Shown: positions 8,858-17,494, counted from the stretch's first letter. The stretch: 64,000 bases of DNA from Bacteroidota bacterium (GCA_021323535.1 JAJONO010000006.1:62001-126000), one strand, 5' to 3'. The notes: generated from the sequence alone by a model not told the origin. Numbers and translations are program-made.

Positions 8858-10129
8858 TTACTGTAATTTTCCCAAATCGAGTTTCTTTAATTTGGGATCA
8901 AGCTTATTTACACCAAGAACAACGCCTATTGTAAGAACTCCACCCAGAATGATAGAAGGCACAAGTCCGAACCAATTGGCAGTAATACCGCTTTCGGCCG
9001 CACCTAGTTCATTGCTGCTTCCAATAAAAATACTGTTAATGGCGCTCACCCGCCCGCGCATGTGATCTGGCGTTGTAAGTTGCATGATACTGTGACGGAC
9101 CACTACACTTACATTATCAAACGCTCCCGTCATGAACAGTGCAGTGAAAGCGAGCCAGAACTCGGTACTGATACCAAACAGAATTGTAAAAACTCCAAAA
9201 GCCACCACCGACCATAATAACGCAATTCCCGCTTTTTTAGAAGGAGGAATAACCATCATGATAAAAGCCATCACCACGGCGCCAATGGCTGGAGCCGTAC
9301 GAAGCCAGCCGTAAGCCTGCGGACCAAGATGAAGTACTTTATCGTTGAAGGAAGGCAACATGGCCACGGCACCGCCAAGTAACACCGCGAATAAATCGAG
9401 TGATAAAGCGCTGAGTAAAAGTTTGTTTTTGAAAACAAAATTCAATCCCACTTTCATGCTTTGCACCATGCTTTCTTTTTCGCCGCTGGTATTTGGTACC
9501 CCCTTATTATTGATGAGGAGAATAAATAAAATAGAAAGCGCGAAAAGAACAATTTCGGTTAGGTGGCACCAGTTAGCGTTGAATGAATCATTATAACCGT
9601 AAATAATGCCACCCACTACAGGACCAAGAATAGCGCCCACGTGCCAGGCCGTGCTGTTCCATGTGGCAGAATGTGTGTAAAGATTTCTTGGAATGATCTG
9701 GCTCATGAAAGGATGCATGGACGCCGCTAAAAATGAACGAATGATTCCGAACAGGAAAACAATCACAAACAGGGCGTGGATGCCCATGCCTTTTAATAAA
9801 TTAATAAGAGGTTCGCTGTTACAATAAAGAAAAACCGCGCCAAGAAGAAGACAAAAAACACCAATAAGAATAATACGTTTTCGTGGAAAATGATCGGCCG
9901 AATAACCGCTGAAAAAAGAAGTAATAATAAAAGGAACTGCTTCGGTTAAACCAATGAATCCAAGCATGAGCTCAGCGTCCTCTTTTTTTGCGTATTCGTA
10001 ATAAACCTGCAGGCTTATGGTGGCAAACTGCATCTGTATGGCCAGCGTCAGGAAAAAGCGGGCCGTAACAAACAAGCGAAACTCTTTTATTTTAAAGATC
10101 TGAAGCGATTCGGACTTAAGAAAAGACAT
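8858..10129 (-). CDS. MFS transporter, EntS/MFS_3-like exporter
   Basis: 423 residues with about 12 transmembrane helices. It belongs to the MFS_3 group that includes enterobactin exporters. The conserved loop between helices 2 and 3 reads SGYSADHFPRKRIILIG (around 74-90), the MFS A-motif equivalent. Helix 11-12 surroundings (MTGAFDNVSVVVRHSIMQL, then RGRVSAINSIFIGSSNELG) are typical of this group. The substrate cannot be read from the sequence and no siderophore genes are adjacent. The N-terminus is cytoplasmic and has no signal peptide. Confidence 0.88.
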   Translation of the reverse strand: MSFLKSESLQIFKIKEFRLFVTARFFLTLAIQMQFATISLQVYYEYAKKEDAELMLGFIGLTEAVPFIITSFFSGYSADHFPRKRIILIGVFCLLLGAVFLYCNSEPLINLLKGMGIHALFVIVFLFGIIRSFLAASMHPFMSQIIPRNLYTHSATWNSTAWHVGAILGPVVGGIIYGYNDSFNANWCHLTEIVLFALSILFILLINNKGVPNTSGEKESMVQSMKVGLNFVFKNKLLLSALSLDLFAVLLGGAVAMLPSFNDKVLHLGPQAYGWLRTAPAIGAVVMAFIMMVIPPSKKAGIALLWSVVAFGVFTILFGISTEFWLAFTALFMTGAFDNVSVVVRHSIMQLTTPDHMRGRVSAINSIFIGSSNELGAAESGITANWFGLVPSIILGGVLTIGVVLGVNKLDPKLKKLDLGKLQ

Positions 10130-10291
10130 ATCAGGTTGACAAAGATAACAGTTTTTATCTTGTCTGACTCTTGGCTCTTGACTCTTATTTCCTTGACCAG
10201 GAATCAGGATGCAAGAAACAAGAACCAGGATACAATCGTAGTTACATTAAATGGTTAATAACTTCCGGTCTTCAGACAGTATTTTAGCCAC

Positions 10292-10990
10292 ATGGAAGAG
10301 ACCTACAGGCACTTATCGATTAAGAAGCTATCCAAATCCGATCGCCCCAGAGAAAAACTTAATACCTTGGGCAGGCACACCCTCAGCGATGCAGAGCTCC
10401 TGGCAATCATTCTTCGTTCCGGAACAAGAACTGAAACAGCTATTCAACTGGCACAACGCATTTTGTCGGAACATAACAACAGCATTAATTCTCTTGCAAA
10501 ACTTAGTGTAAACGAACTCAGAAGGTATCGTGGTGTTGGATTGGCAAAAGCAACATCTATCGCCGCAGTTTTTGAGATAGGGCGACGAAGACCTCTGGCG
10601 ACAGAAGAGGACAGGGTTAAAATTACATCAAGCGGAACTGCCTATGAAGTTTTAAAACAGTTTCTTGCCGATCTGCCCCATGAGGAATTCTGGATACTTA
10701 TACTTAATCGTGCCAATAAAGTAATGAAGAAAGAATGTATCAGTAAAGGAGGTATTACCAGTACTGTTGTAGATTCGCGACTCATCTGCAAATCGGCCAT
10801 AGAAAACAACGCCAGCGCCATTATTCTTGCGCATAACCATCCCAGCGGCCAGCTGCTTCCCAGTAAAGAAGATAAAACAATCACCAAACGTATCAGGGAA
10901 GCCTTACAGTTATTCGATATTGCATTGCTGGATCACATTATTGTTGGCGATCAGGACTATTACAGCTTTGCTGACGAAGAAGAGATGTAA
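10292..10990 (+). CDS. radC: RadC-family JAB domain protein
   Basis: 232 residues. The N-terminal half carries helix-hairpin-helix elements (LRRYRGVGLAKATSIAAVFE, ~77-96). The C-terminal half is the RadC MPN+/JAMM fold with E132 and the zinc motif H181-x-H183-P-S-G...D194. RadC proteins were long labelled DNA repair proteins, but the E. coli evidence has been revised and the actual substrate is unknown; the intact JAMM motif suggests a metalloprotease-like activity. The start chosen is the ATG at 10292, a few bases after a TATTTTAG element (10280-10287). It lies 66 bp upstream of wecB. Confidence 0.93.
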   Translation: MEETYRHLSIKKLSKSDRPREKLNTLGRHTLSDAELLAIILRSGTRTETAIQLAQRILSEHNNSINSLAKLSVNELRRYRGVGLAKATSIAAVFEIGRRRPLATEEDRVKITSSGTAYEVLKQFLADLPHEEFWILILNRANKVMKKECISKGGITSTVVDSRLICKSAIENNASAIILAHNHPSGQLLPSKEDKTITKRIREALQLFDIALLDHIIVGDQDYYSFADEEEM

Positions 10991-11015
10991 GTGATGTTTC
11001 ATGTAAAATAGGCTA

Positions 11016-11046
11016 TTGACTATTGACTATCGACTTTGTACATTTG
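11016..11046 (+). promoter_or_regulatory. Promoter of wecB (TTG-N20-TACATTTG)
   Basis: TTG at 11016-11018, a 20-nt spacer and TACATTTG at 11039-11046 match the Bacteroidota -33/-7 consensus. The wecB ATG is only 10 bp downstream, so the 5' leader would be a few bases long. The -33 box lies inside short repeats of the phrase TATTGAC. Confidence 0.65.
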
Positions 11047-11056
11047 ACCTTTCATT

Positions 11057-12205
11057 ATGATTAAGATCGTTACCATAATAGGAGCAAGGCCCCAAATCAT
11101 TAAAGCAGCCGCGCTAAGCAGAGCCATTAAAAATAAATTCAGCGACCGGATAAAGGAAGTGATCGTTCATACCGGCCAGCATTACGATGCCAATATGAGC
11201 CAGGTGTTCTTTGACGAACTCAATATCCCTAAACCCGATTATAATCTTAATGTGGGAAGCGGTAGTCATGGTAAACAAACCGCGGCCATGATCACTGGTA
11301 TAGAAGATATACTTATCAATGAAAAACCAAACGCCATTGTTCTTTATGGCGATACCAATTCAACTCTCGCAGGAGGAATTGCCGCCAGCAAAATACATAT
11401 ACCTGTTGTGCACATAGAAGCCGGGTTAAGATCGTTTAGTAAAGTAATGCCCGAGGAGGTGAACCGTATCATGTGCGATCATGTGAGTACACTGTTGTTC
11501 TCTCCTACAAAAACAGGGTATGAAAATTTATTAAAAGAAGGATTTAAGCCCGATGCCAAAGCGCCTTTCAACGCTGATAATCCCTGTATTTATCATTGTG
11601 GTGACGTGATGTACGATAACAGTCTTCATTTCAGCACCATTGCTGAAAGTAAAACCGATATTCTCAAAAAACATGATCTTGAAAAAAACAAATTCATTCT
11701 TGCCACCATTCACAGGAACAACAACACTGATGAACCTGCCAGATTGAATGCTCTTTTCAAGTCGTTGAATGATATTTCCTTAAAATACAATCTTAAGGTT
11801 GTTCTTCCATTGCACCCGCGAACAGCTAAACTACTCGAAACAAATCTTACCAAAGAAAATCTTTCGGCGATCAGTTCCAACAAAGGATTTAAGATCACCG
11901 AACCTGCCTCTTTTCTTGAAATGATAGCTCTAGAAAAAAACTGTAAGCTGGTTATGACGGATAGTGGCGGTGTGCAGAAAGAAGCTTTTTATTTCGAAAA
12001 ACCCTGTGTGATCCTTCGACCTGAAACAGAATGGATAGAACTGGTGGAATGTGGTGCGGCCATTGTTACCGACGCCGATGAACAGCGAATTAAATCGGCC
12101 TTCGAAAAATTAACTTCTGCTTCGGATATGAAATTTCCAAAGTTGTATGGTGATGGACATGCTGCTGAATTTATCTGTGCAGAGGTGATGAAAAATCTTC
12201 GCTAA
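11057..12205 (+). CDS. wecB: UDP-N-acetylglucosamine 2-epimerase (non-hydrolysing)
   Basis: 382 residues, the usual length. It interconverts UDP-GlcNAc and UDP-ManNAc for surface polysaccharide synthesis in the cytoplasm. Family motifs run in order: GARPQIIKAAALSRA at the start, VIVHTGQHYDANMS (~35-48), GDTNSTLAGGIAASK (~98-112), VVHIEAGLRSF (~117-127), MPEEVNRIMCDHVS, and near the end MTDSGGVQKEAFYFEKPC with a following RPETEWIEL. The fold is the GT-B type. It has its own promoter and no other sugar-nucleotide gene adjoins it. Confidence 0.95.
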   Translation: MIKIVTIIGARPQIIKAAALSRAIKNKFSDRIKEVIVHTGQHYDANMSQVFFDELNIPKPDYNLNVGSGSHGKQTAAMITGIEDILINEKPNAIVLYGDTNSTLAGGIAASKIHIPVVHIEAGLRSFSKVMPEEVNRIMCDHVSTLLFSPTKTGYENLLKEGFKPDAKAPFNADNPCIYHCGDVMYDNSLHFSTIAESKTDILKKHDLEKNKFILATIHRNNNTDEPARLNALFKSLNDISLKYNLKVVLPLHPRTAKLLETNLTKENLSAISSNKGFKITEPASFLEMIALEKNCKLVMTDSGGVQKEAFYFEKPCVILRPETEWIELVECGAAIVTDADEQRIKSAFEKLTSASDMKFPKLYGDGHAAEFICAEVMKNLR

Positions 12206-12234
12206 TTATTTTAATAAAAAAGATAGTTGATTAA

Positions 12235-12645
12235 TTATTTTTTTAGTTGATTAACATCATTAGTTTCAAGCTTAATTTTTCTTGATTTTAAAAGGCAATA
12301 TATTGGATCAAAATCAGTGTTTTTGAATGTTATAGACTCTTTTTTTCTGCTTTTTAAGTAAATATTTAGATTATGCTCGACGCGAGCAGAAAAGTAAAAA
12401 TAGACATGATCTATATCTTCATATTTTACAATTATGTTTTTTTTGAAAAAGAGAAGGTATTTCTCAATTTCAATCTCTTCTGATTTAAAAATAAATTTTC
12501 GGTAAGTTATAATAAACAGAGATGATGTTAAAAGCAGACAAACTGAAATCGAAACGATCAAACTCAATTTATATAAAAAGGGAAAAACAAGACATGGCAC
12601 TATAAAAGCGACAAGAGAACTGTTTTTTATAGAGTGATTGGTCAT
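12235..12645 (-). CDS. Hypothetical protein with two membrane segments
   Basis: 136 residues, not recognised. Residues ~10-50 form a hydrophobic hairpin of two transmembrane segments (LVAFIVPCLVFPFLY and LIVSISVCLLLTSSLFIITY). The rest is a mixed beta/alpha soluble domain (FKSEEIEIEKYL, YEDIDHVYFYF) reminiscent of membrane-bound PH-like proteins, a guess from pattern only. The gene is AT-rich and lone, convergent with wecB with a 29-bp gap. Confidence 0.6.
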   Translation of the reverse strand: MTNHSIKNSSLVAFIVPCLVFPFLYKLSLIVSISVCLLLTSSLFIITYRKFIFKSEEIEIEKYLLFFKKNIIVKYEDIDHVYFYFSARVEHNLNIYLKSRKKESITFKNTDFDPIYCLLKSRKIKLETNDVNQLKK

Positions 12646-12693
12646 AAGCTTTTAGAATTAACTTTCAGTTTCTCCGTAAAGGAAGCCATGGGC

Positions 12694-13032
12694 CTAGGTG
12701 ATTGACTTTATAAGAGGAATTTCTTCTATCGAGTAATAAACCGGCAAACCTTTTGATAAGATCAGGTCTCTTTCTTTGTTAGCGCCGGGACTTTCTCCGA
12801 TCATAAGTATTCCCTCGCAGGCACCAATAACAGTCAAGGAAATTTCCATGATGCATTTATAAACGTCGGTTACATTTGCTTTTTCAAGTACCGGTAACGC
12901 GGCATTCATTCCTATAATGGGTGTATGTCCCATCTCCAGCAGTTTTGCCGCTGCAACATTCATAGCGTCAATATTTTTTTTACGTTGTTCTGCGGTGCTT
13001 GCAGAATAAGGACCAGCGACCCCTATTATCAT
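12694..13032 (-). CDS. DUF4406 protein (nucleoside 2-deoxyribosyltransferase-like)
   Basis: 112 residues matching DUF4406: VAGPYSASTAEQRKKNIDAM at the N-terminus, then LLEMGHTPIIGMN and a C-terminal GESPGANKERDLILSKGLPVYY. The family shares the Rossmann-like fold of nucleoside 2-deoxyribosyltransferases and TIR-like enzymes. The N-terminal glycine/tyrosine (GPYS) and the SPGANKERD segment correspond to nucleotide-binding parts. Substrate unknown. The start overlaps the stop of the GNAT gene by 4 bp, making it the last gene of a paiB-GNAT-DUF4406 operon. Confidence 0.82.
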   Translation of the reverse strand: MIIGVAGPYSASTAEQRKKNIDAMNVAAAKLLEMGHTPIIGMNAALPVLEKANVTDVYKCIMEISLTVIGACEGILMIGESPGANKERDLILSKGLPVYYSIEEIPLIKSIT

Positions 13033-13490
13033 TTTAAATAACTTAAATCTTTAGTCATACACACACTTGATTCAACACCTACATATTGGCCGTAATTAGG
13101 AATTAAATTATAACCCATTCTCTGGTAAAGTCTGACCGCCTCTTTTTGTTTTTTTCCTGTTTCAAGAATTGTTTTCTGAAAACCTGTTTCGTAGGCCCAT
13201 TTTTCAAGTTCGGAAAGAATGGATGCGCCGATTCCCTGCCCCCGCGCGTCTTCGCGTACAAACATGCGTTTTACTTCGGCAATACCAACTTCGTAAGGTT
13301 TAATGGCGCCGCAGCCAACCGCATTATCGCCATTGTAAACTACAATAACCTGGTTGATGTCGTCAATTTTATTGAATTGTGCGAAGAATGCATGATCGTC
13401 GCCATCATTTACTTTCAAATCAGCATCCAGTAAAGAGGTGAGCGCTTTAAAATCATCATTGGTAAAATCTGTTCTCTGGAAGCGGATCAT
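13029..13490 (-). CDS. GNAT-family N-acetyltransferase
   Basis: 153 residues with the full GNAT fold. The acetyl-CoA binding motif A is RMFVREDARGQGIGASILSE (~91-110), containing R/Q-x-x-G-x-G. Motif B covers ETGKKQKEAVRLYQRMGY. Acceptor substrate unknown. It overlaps both neighbours by 4 bp (upstream PaiB-like gene, downstream DUF4406), so the three are translationally coupled. In Bacillus, paiA (an acetyltransferase acting on polyamines) pairs with paiB. This pair has the same layout, but the GNAT is not clearly PaiA. Confidence 0.88.
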   Translation of the reverse strand: MIRFQRTDFTNDDFKALTSLLDADLKVNDGDDHAFFAQFNKIDDINQVIVVYNGDNAVGCGAIKPYEVGIAEVKRMFVREDARGQGIGASILSELEKWAYETGFQKTILETGKKQKEAVRLYQRMGYNLIPNYGQYVGVESSVCMTKDLSYLK

Positions 13491-14098
13491 GTTTTATTCT
13501 TTTTCATATAAGCGGCAATAACGCGTTCGTTTTCACTTTCACTTTTTTCAAAGGCGGAAATAATGCGTTGTTTTTCGCTTTCGGTTTTATTCTGACTGAG
13601 TTTCTTTTTTGCCTGAATGTTGTTGACTTCAATTTCAAAGGCAACTATTCCTTTCACCATTCGGTTCTTGTAGTCGGCCGGAAGCGCATCCCATTGTTTT
13701 TTATAATCCGTTTCATAAGTGCCAATCATTTTTTCAAGAACAGAAAAGGCTTCCGCATCGCTTTCTATTATTCTGCCTGTTCCATAGGCATGTACGCTAA
13801 GGTAGTTCCAGGTTGGGACATTTAATTCCTTATCGTAATGTTTTGGAGAAATATAAGCGTGTGGTTCGCTGAAAATGACAAGTGATTGGTGATGAATGAT
13901 GTCTTTCCAGTTTTCATTGGCCTTTGCAAAATGTGATGTGAGAATTATTTTTTCTCCTTTTTCTTCAATCACAAAAGGCAAATGTGTAGCAGTTTGAAAA
14001 TTATCTTTTACAGTAACAATTACAGCAAAACTGTATTGCCTCATAAAAGCTATGATTTCATTTCTGTTGTCTTCCTGATAATGTTTGGGGATGTACAT
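13487..14098 (-). CDS. PaiB-type FMN-binding negative regulator
   Basis: 203 residues of the PaiB family (FMN_bind_2, split-barrel fold). Signature stretches are MYIPKHYQEDNRNEIIAFMR at the start, TATHLPFVIEE, FSEPHAYISPKHY (~87-99) and VPTWNYLSVHAYGTGRI (~105-121). In Bacillus subtilis PaiB acts as a repressor tied to sporulation and degradative enzymes, but most homologues are uncharacterised flavin-binding proteins. It leads the operon. A TATCTTTG -7 element lies on the minus strand at 14116-14123. The C-terminus is a charged K/E/S helix (residues ~165-203). Confidence 0.88.
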   Translation of the reverse strand: MYIPKHYQEDNRNEIIAFMRQYSFAVIVTVKDNFQTATHLPFVIEEKGEKIILTSHFAKANENWKDIIHHQSLVIFSEPHAYISPKHYDKELNVPTWNYLSVHAYGTGRIIESDAEAFSVLEKMIGTYETDYKKQWDALPADYKNRMVKGIVAFEIEVNNIQAKKKLSQNKTESEKQRIISAFEKSESENERVIAAYMKKNKT

Positions 14099-14277
14099 CT
14101 TACCGATTTACGCGGCAAAGATACTAAAAAGCTATTAGAAGCCATCTCAAAAATAAGTATTGGTCTATTTTCATTCGTACTTCATTGCTTTTCTTGCCAG
14201 GAGGTCGCTTGGCCATTGACTACGAAAAGCGCGTCGCCTGAAAAAATCCGATAACTATCAGGATGGAAAAGGACTTA

Positions 14278-14718
14278 CTACTTCTGGTTTTTATTTAGTA
14301 CAAGCCAGTAAAGTCCTAGTTCTACAACGGTTTTGGTGAATTTGTCGAACTCCACAGGCTTTACAATGTAACTGTTGGCGCCTAATTCGTAGCATTTTTT
14401 TATATCCGGATCTTCGGCAGAAGAGGTGAGTATAACCACTGGAATATTCTTTGTTTTAACATCTGTCTTTACTTTTTCCAGAACTTCCATGCCATTTATC
14501 TTGGGCATTTTTAAATCGAGCAGAATGACTTTCGGGTGGTCCGTAAATTTTTTTCCATCGAATTCAGCTCCGTCAAAAATAAAATCAAGAGCCTCTTGTC
14601 CGTTCTTAAGATGAATAAGGTTATTAGTCAGATTACTTGTTTTAAACGCTCTTTTTGTGAGCATTGCATCATCCGGATTGTCTTCAACCAAAATGATTTC
14701 TATTGCGTTTATGTCCAT
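14278..14718 (-). CDS. Single-domain response regulator (Rcp1-like)
   Basis: 146 residues, receiver domain only. The acidic pocket is EDNPDD near residue 12. The phosphoacceptor Asp is in ILLDLKMPKING (~65), the conserved Ser/Thr in VILTSSAED (~97), and the Lys in YIVKPVEF (~118). The long insert between beta2 and beta3 (FIFDGAEFDGKKFTDHPK) is typical of Rcp1-type regulators that partner phytochrome-like or PAS kinases. It lacks an output domain. The PAS kinase gene 112 bp upstream is the obvious partner. Confidence 0.92.
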   Translation of the reverse strand: MDINAIEIILVEDNPDDAMLTKRAFKTSNLTNNLIHLKNGQEALDFIFDGAEFDGKKFTDHPKVILLDLKMPKINGMEVLEKVKTDVKTKNIPVVILTSSAEDPDIKKCYELGANSYIVKPVEFDKFTKTVVELGLYWLVLNKNQK

Positions 14719-14725
14719 ACCTGTT

Positions 14726-14779
14726 TAGTTAATAGTTAATGGTTTATAGTTAATAGTTAATGGTTAATAGTTTATAGTT
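14726..14779. repeat. 21-bp tandem repeat, 2.5 copies
   Basis: Between the histidine kinase and the response regulator, a 21-bp unit built from TAGTTAA and TGGTTTA phrases occurs at 14726-14746 and 14747-14767, with a half copy to 14779. It separates two otherwise linked genes by 112 bp. Similar phrase repeats occur at 38985-39055. Confidence 0.8.
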
Positions 14780-14830
14780 CTGTGTTTTAAAGTTGCCTTT
14801 TAAAGCCCGTGAAGCGATCTCCGATCTGCT

Positions 14831-16312
14831 TCATGAGTCTTTCTTTAATGCAAAATAGAATGTAGCGCCTTTATCCGGTTCTGCTTCCGCCCAGATCCTT
14901 CCATCATGTCTCAGTATAATTCGTTTTACAAGAGCCAGTCCAACTCCTGTTCCTTCAAATTCTGAGGCATCGTGAAGACGCTGAAAGATCCCGAAAAGTT
15001 TGTTGTAATACTTCATGTCAAAACCAGTTCCGTTATCTTTTATATAATAAATAATTTCGTCTCCTTCTTCTTCCGCTCCAATCTCAATCACTGGTTTTTC
15101 CTTGAGCGAAGAATATTTAACGGCATTTGAAATAAGGTTCACAAACACCTGGAACATAAGATTAGAATCCACCGTAGCTTTTGGCAAATGGTGAACAGTA
15201 ATTTCAGCTTTTGTATCCGGCATAGAGCGTTTTAGTTCAGCGATTACGGTTTTTACCATCACTTCCATATCGGCTGGGCGTTTTACCAGTTCCTTCCTGC
15301 CAAGTTGAGAGAACGAAAGAAGATCATCAATGAGCTGCCCCATTTTTTTAGCATTGCTCATAACAGAATCCATCATGTTTTGCGCGTCTGAATCAAGTTG
15401 GGCGGTGTATTCTTCTTTCAGGATTTTGGTATAGCCATGAATTGCCCTGAGCGGTGCACGAAGGTCATGCGATACGGAATATGAAAAGGCTTCCAGTTCT
15501 TTATTACTGTTTTCGAGTTGCACTACATTTTTCTGAAGGTCCCTGTTTAGTTTTGCGATGATCTCTTCGCTTTTTTTCTTTTTTGTGATGTCTTCTGACA
15601 CGCCAAGTAAATAAGCGGGTTTACCATCTTCTCCGGGAATTGGGATTTTACGTGTATGTAACCAGCGCTGGCCGTTAGCGGTTTGAATTAATTCCTCGGG
15701 GATATCGGTTACTTCGTTTTTATCCAGGGCCTCCCTGTCTTTTGCTGTAAAGAAATCGGCCTGGTCTTTTGGAAAAAAATCGTAATCATTTTTGCCTATC
15801 AGTTGTTCGCGCGGATAACCCAGCAATTCTTCGCCTGCTCTGTTAAAACGAACGAATCGTAATTCTTTGGCTTCTTTTACAAAAACCATGTTCGGAATAA
15901 ATTCAAGAATTGTATCAAGGAAATGATTTGTTTCTTTAATACTCTGGACCTGCTGTTCTTCAACCTGCTTTGAGGCCACCAATTCTTCGGCAAGTGTGTT
16001 CATGCCAATAGCAATGGCGTCGAGTTCGTCGCCAATACCACTCACAACAGCTTTTTCAGTAAAATCGAAAAGGGTATACCTAAGGAGTACATCCATAATG
16101 GAGTCTACACGTTTTTCGTAATCCCGTACTATTTTACCGGAAGCCTGCGCTTCTTCAGCAAGTGTATTTAATCCAATGATAATAGCATCGATCTCGTCTT
16201 TTTTTTCAGAAACGGTACCGCGAGGTGCGTAATCTCCAACTGTATACTTCAATAAAAGGTCAAGTATCTGTTGTATTCTTTCGTCTTTTAATATGTTATT
16301 TTTATCCGCCAC
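14831..16312 (-). CDS. Soluble PAS histidine kinase with duplicated HAMP-like N-terminus
   Basis: 493 residues without membrane segments. Residues 13-57 and 69-113 are two copies of one module: (I/M)(L/M)D(L/V)LL(K/R)YT then DE(I/L)DAI.IG(L/M)NTLAEE. They look like cytoplasmic HAMP-type signalling helices. A PAS domain follows (~125-250: IPNMVFVKEAKELRFVRFN to YLLGVSEDIT). The HisKA box SYSVSHDLRAPLRA places the phospho-His near 284. The ATPase domain shows the N-box (NLISNAVKYS), DNGTGFD and GTGVGLALVKR. It starts 3 bp after the STAS-like gene and precedes the response regulator, so the three form a signalling operon. Confidence 0.92.
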   Translation of the reverse strand: MADKNNILKDERIQQILDLLLKYTVGDYAPRGTVSEKKDEIDAIIIGLNTLAEEAQASGKIVRDYEKRVDSIMDVLLRYTLFDFTEKAVVSGIGDELDAIAIGMNTLAEELVASKQVEEQQVQSIKETNHFLDTILEFIPNMVFVKEAKELRFVRFNRAGEELLGYPREQLIGKNDYDFFPKDQADFFTAKDREALDKNEVTDIPEELIQTANGQRWLHTRKIPIPGEDGKPAYLLGVSEDITKKKKSEEIIAKLNRDLQKNVVQLENSNKELEAFSYSVSHDLRAPLRAIHGYTKILKEEYTAQLDSDAQNMMDSVMSNAKKMGQLIDDLLSFSQLGRKELVKRPADMEVMVKTVIAELKRSMPDTKAEITVHHLPKATVDSNLMFQVFVNLISNAVKYSSLKEKPVIEIGAEEEGDEIIYYIKDNGTGFDMKYYNKLFGIFQRLHDASEFEGTGVGLALVKRIILRHDGRIWAEAEPDKGATFYFALKKDS

Positions 16313-16315
16313 TAT

Positions 16316-16717
16316 TTAAAGATATTGTTTGATCCATTCCTTAGCGTCTTTTTCGTTACTGAACATTTTAGCAGGATAAGGTGGTGGTTTTAATCCGAAA
16401 AATAAATTCGCAATCATTTTACTTACAGCAGAAGTTGTAATAATGGCCATTGCTTTAGCTATGCTGTTTATCTGCTCAGCAATAAAATCACGTTCCTCTT
16501 TGCTGGGCGGCCGGGAATTTGGATTGGACACAGCAACCATGCAAACTTTTTTATTATTTACAATTTCCCTGAATTTTTCCATTTCCTTTGTTATTTCTTC
16601 TCTGGAAAGTTCAGGGGGCTGGCCGGGTTTTGGCACTGAACACAGAATACCGTTTTCATCAAACCACATAATGGACGAAGTTAACTCATACGTTTTTACG
16701 TTTTCTGGAATTTCCAT
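16316..16717 (-). CDS. STAS-like (SpoIIAA/DUF7793-type) protein
   Basis: 133-residue soluble protein. The pattern is a short beta strand (IMWFDENGILCSVPKPG), a helix with EEITKEMEKFREIVNNK, a strand KVCMVAVS, then a long helix containing ISTS-like ITTSAVSKMIANLFFGL and a final EKDAKEWIKQYL. This resembles the STAS/SpoIIAA-like proteins found beside histidine kinases in Bacteroidota; I assign it on pattern memory. It immediately precedes the tandem-HAMP PAS kinase (3-bp gap), suggesting it modulates that kinase. Confidence 0.6.
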   Translation of the reverse strand: MEIPENVKTYELTSSIMWFDENGILCSVPKPGQPPELSREEITKEMEKFREIVNNKKVCMVAVSNPNSRPPSKEERDFIAEQINSIAKAMAIITTSAVSKMIANLFFGLKPPPYPAKMFSNEKDAKEWIKQYL

Positions 16718-16810
16718 AGTTATATTTCTTTGGGGTTACAATTTAAAGTGTTTATTATTAAAAGTCAACATCCGTATTTTTACGATGTTTTATCCGTGTT
16801 TTTACTGAGT

Positions 16811-17431
16811 CTATTTGTTTTGTTCGTAGATGTAATCAATTTCTTCAAGGTCGGATTGCAACTGATCCCATTCCTCAAAGTCGCTGTTAACACTGAGGAC
16901 CATGCTTTTTGTGAGAGGCAAACCTTCATATAATTTTGTGGCCACATCTTCAGGAACGTCAGTTTCGAAGTATTCCGCGGCCCAATTGATATAAGTGGAA
17001 ATTTTTCCATCAAATACAGCGAGCATTTCTTCTGAGCCATCTTCTTCAGAAACGTTTCCGGTTTGCCATTTCTTATTTTCAATCGTCCACATGCAAAATG
17101 TGGTGCCAATGGATTTTACCGGTTCTCCGAAAATAAAATTGTGGAAAATAAGGGGAAGATCTTTCGTTAATTCTTGCTTTAAGCCTGGTTGGTAGTCATT
17201 ACTGAAGCCATTGATCACGCAGCCTTCGGGCCTGAAAAGCACCAACATGTGACTGCCTTCGCCATCACGCATTTCAAGTACTTCTTCCTTTTCGTCCCAG
17301 CCCGAATTATAAGAATAATAACGGAACTCCCACTCTGGTGAAAGAATGGCATCTAAAACTGAAATGGCTTTACAGATTTTGCGTAACTGATCTTTATCAG
17401 GAAGCCCGTTTACATTTTTTGAGGAAATCAT
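16811..17431 (-). CDS. Conserved hypothetical protein
   Basis: 206-residue acidic, soluble protein without signal peptide or membrane segment. I do not recognise a named family, although proteins like it occur in many Bacteroidota. Visible features are aromatic-rich strands (WEFRYYSYNSGW ~33-44), a glutamate-rich stretch in VSEEDGSEEMLAVFDGKIS, and a C-terminal acidic helix (FEEWDQLQSDLEEIDYIYEQ). The fold is probably alpha/beta. It lies 93 bp upstream of the STAS-like gene, which may share its transcript. Confidence 0.7.
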   Translation of the reverse strand: MISSKNVNGLPDKDQLRKICKAISVLDAILSPEWEFRYYSYNSGWDEKEEVLEMRDGEGSHMLVLFRPEGCVINGFSNDYQPGLKQELTKDLPLIFHNFIFGEPVKSIGTTFCMWTIENKKWQTGNVSEEDGSEEMLAVFDGKISTYINWAAEYFETDVPEDVATKLYEGLPLTKSMVLSVNSDFEEWDQLQSDLEEIDYIYEQNK

Positions 17432-17494
17432 AAATGCGTTTTAAGGGAAGGGGGCTCCCGTAAGTTCAAATGTACTTAAATTAAATTTCTTTTC

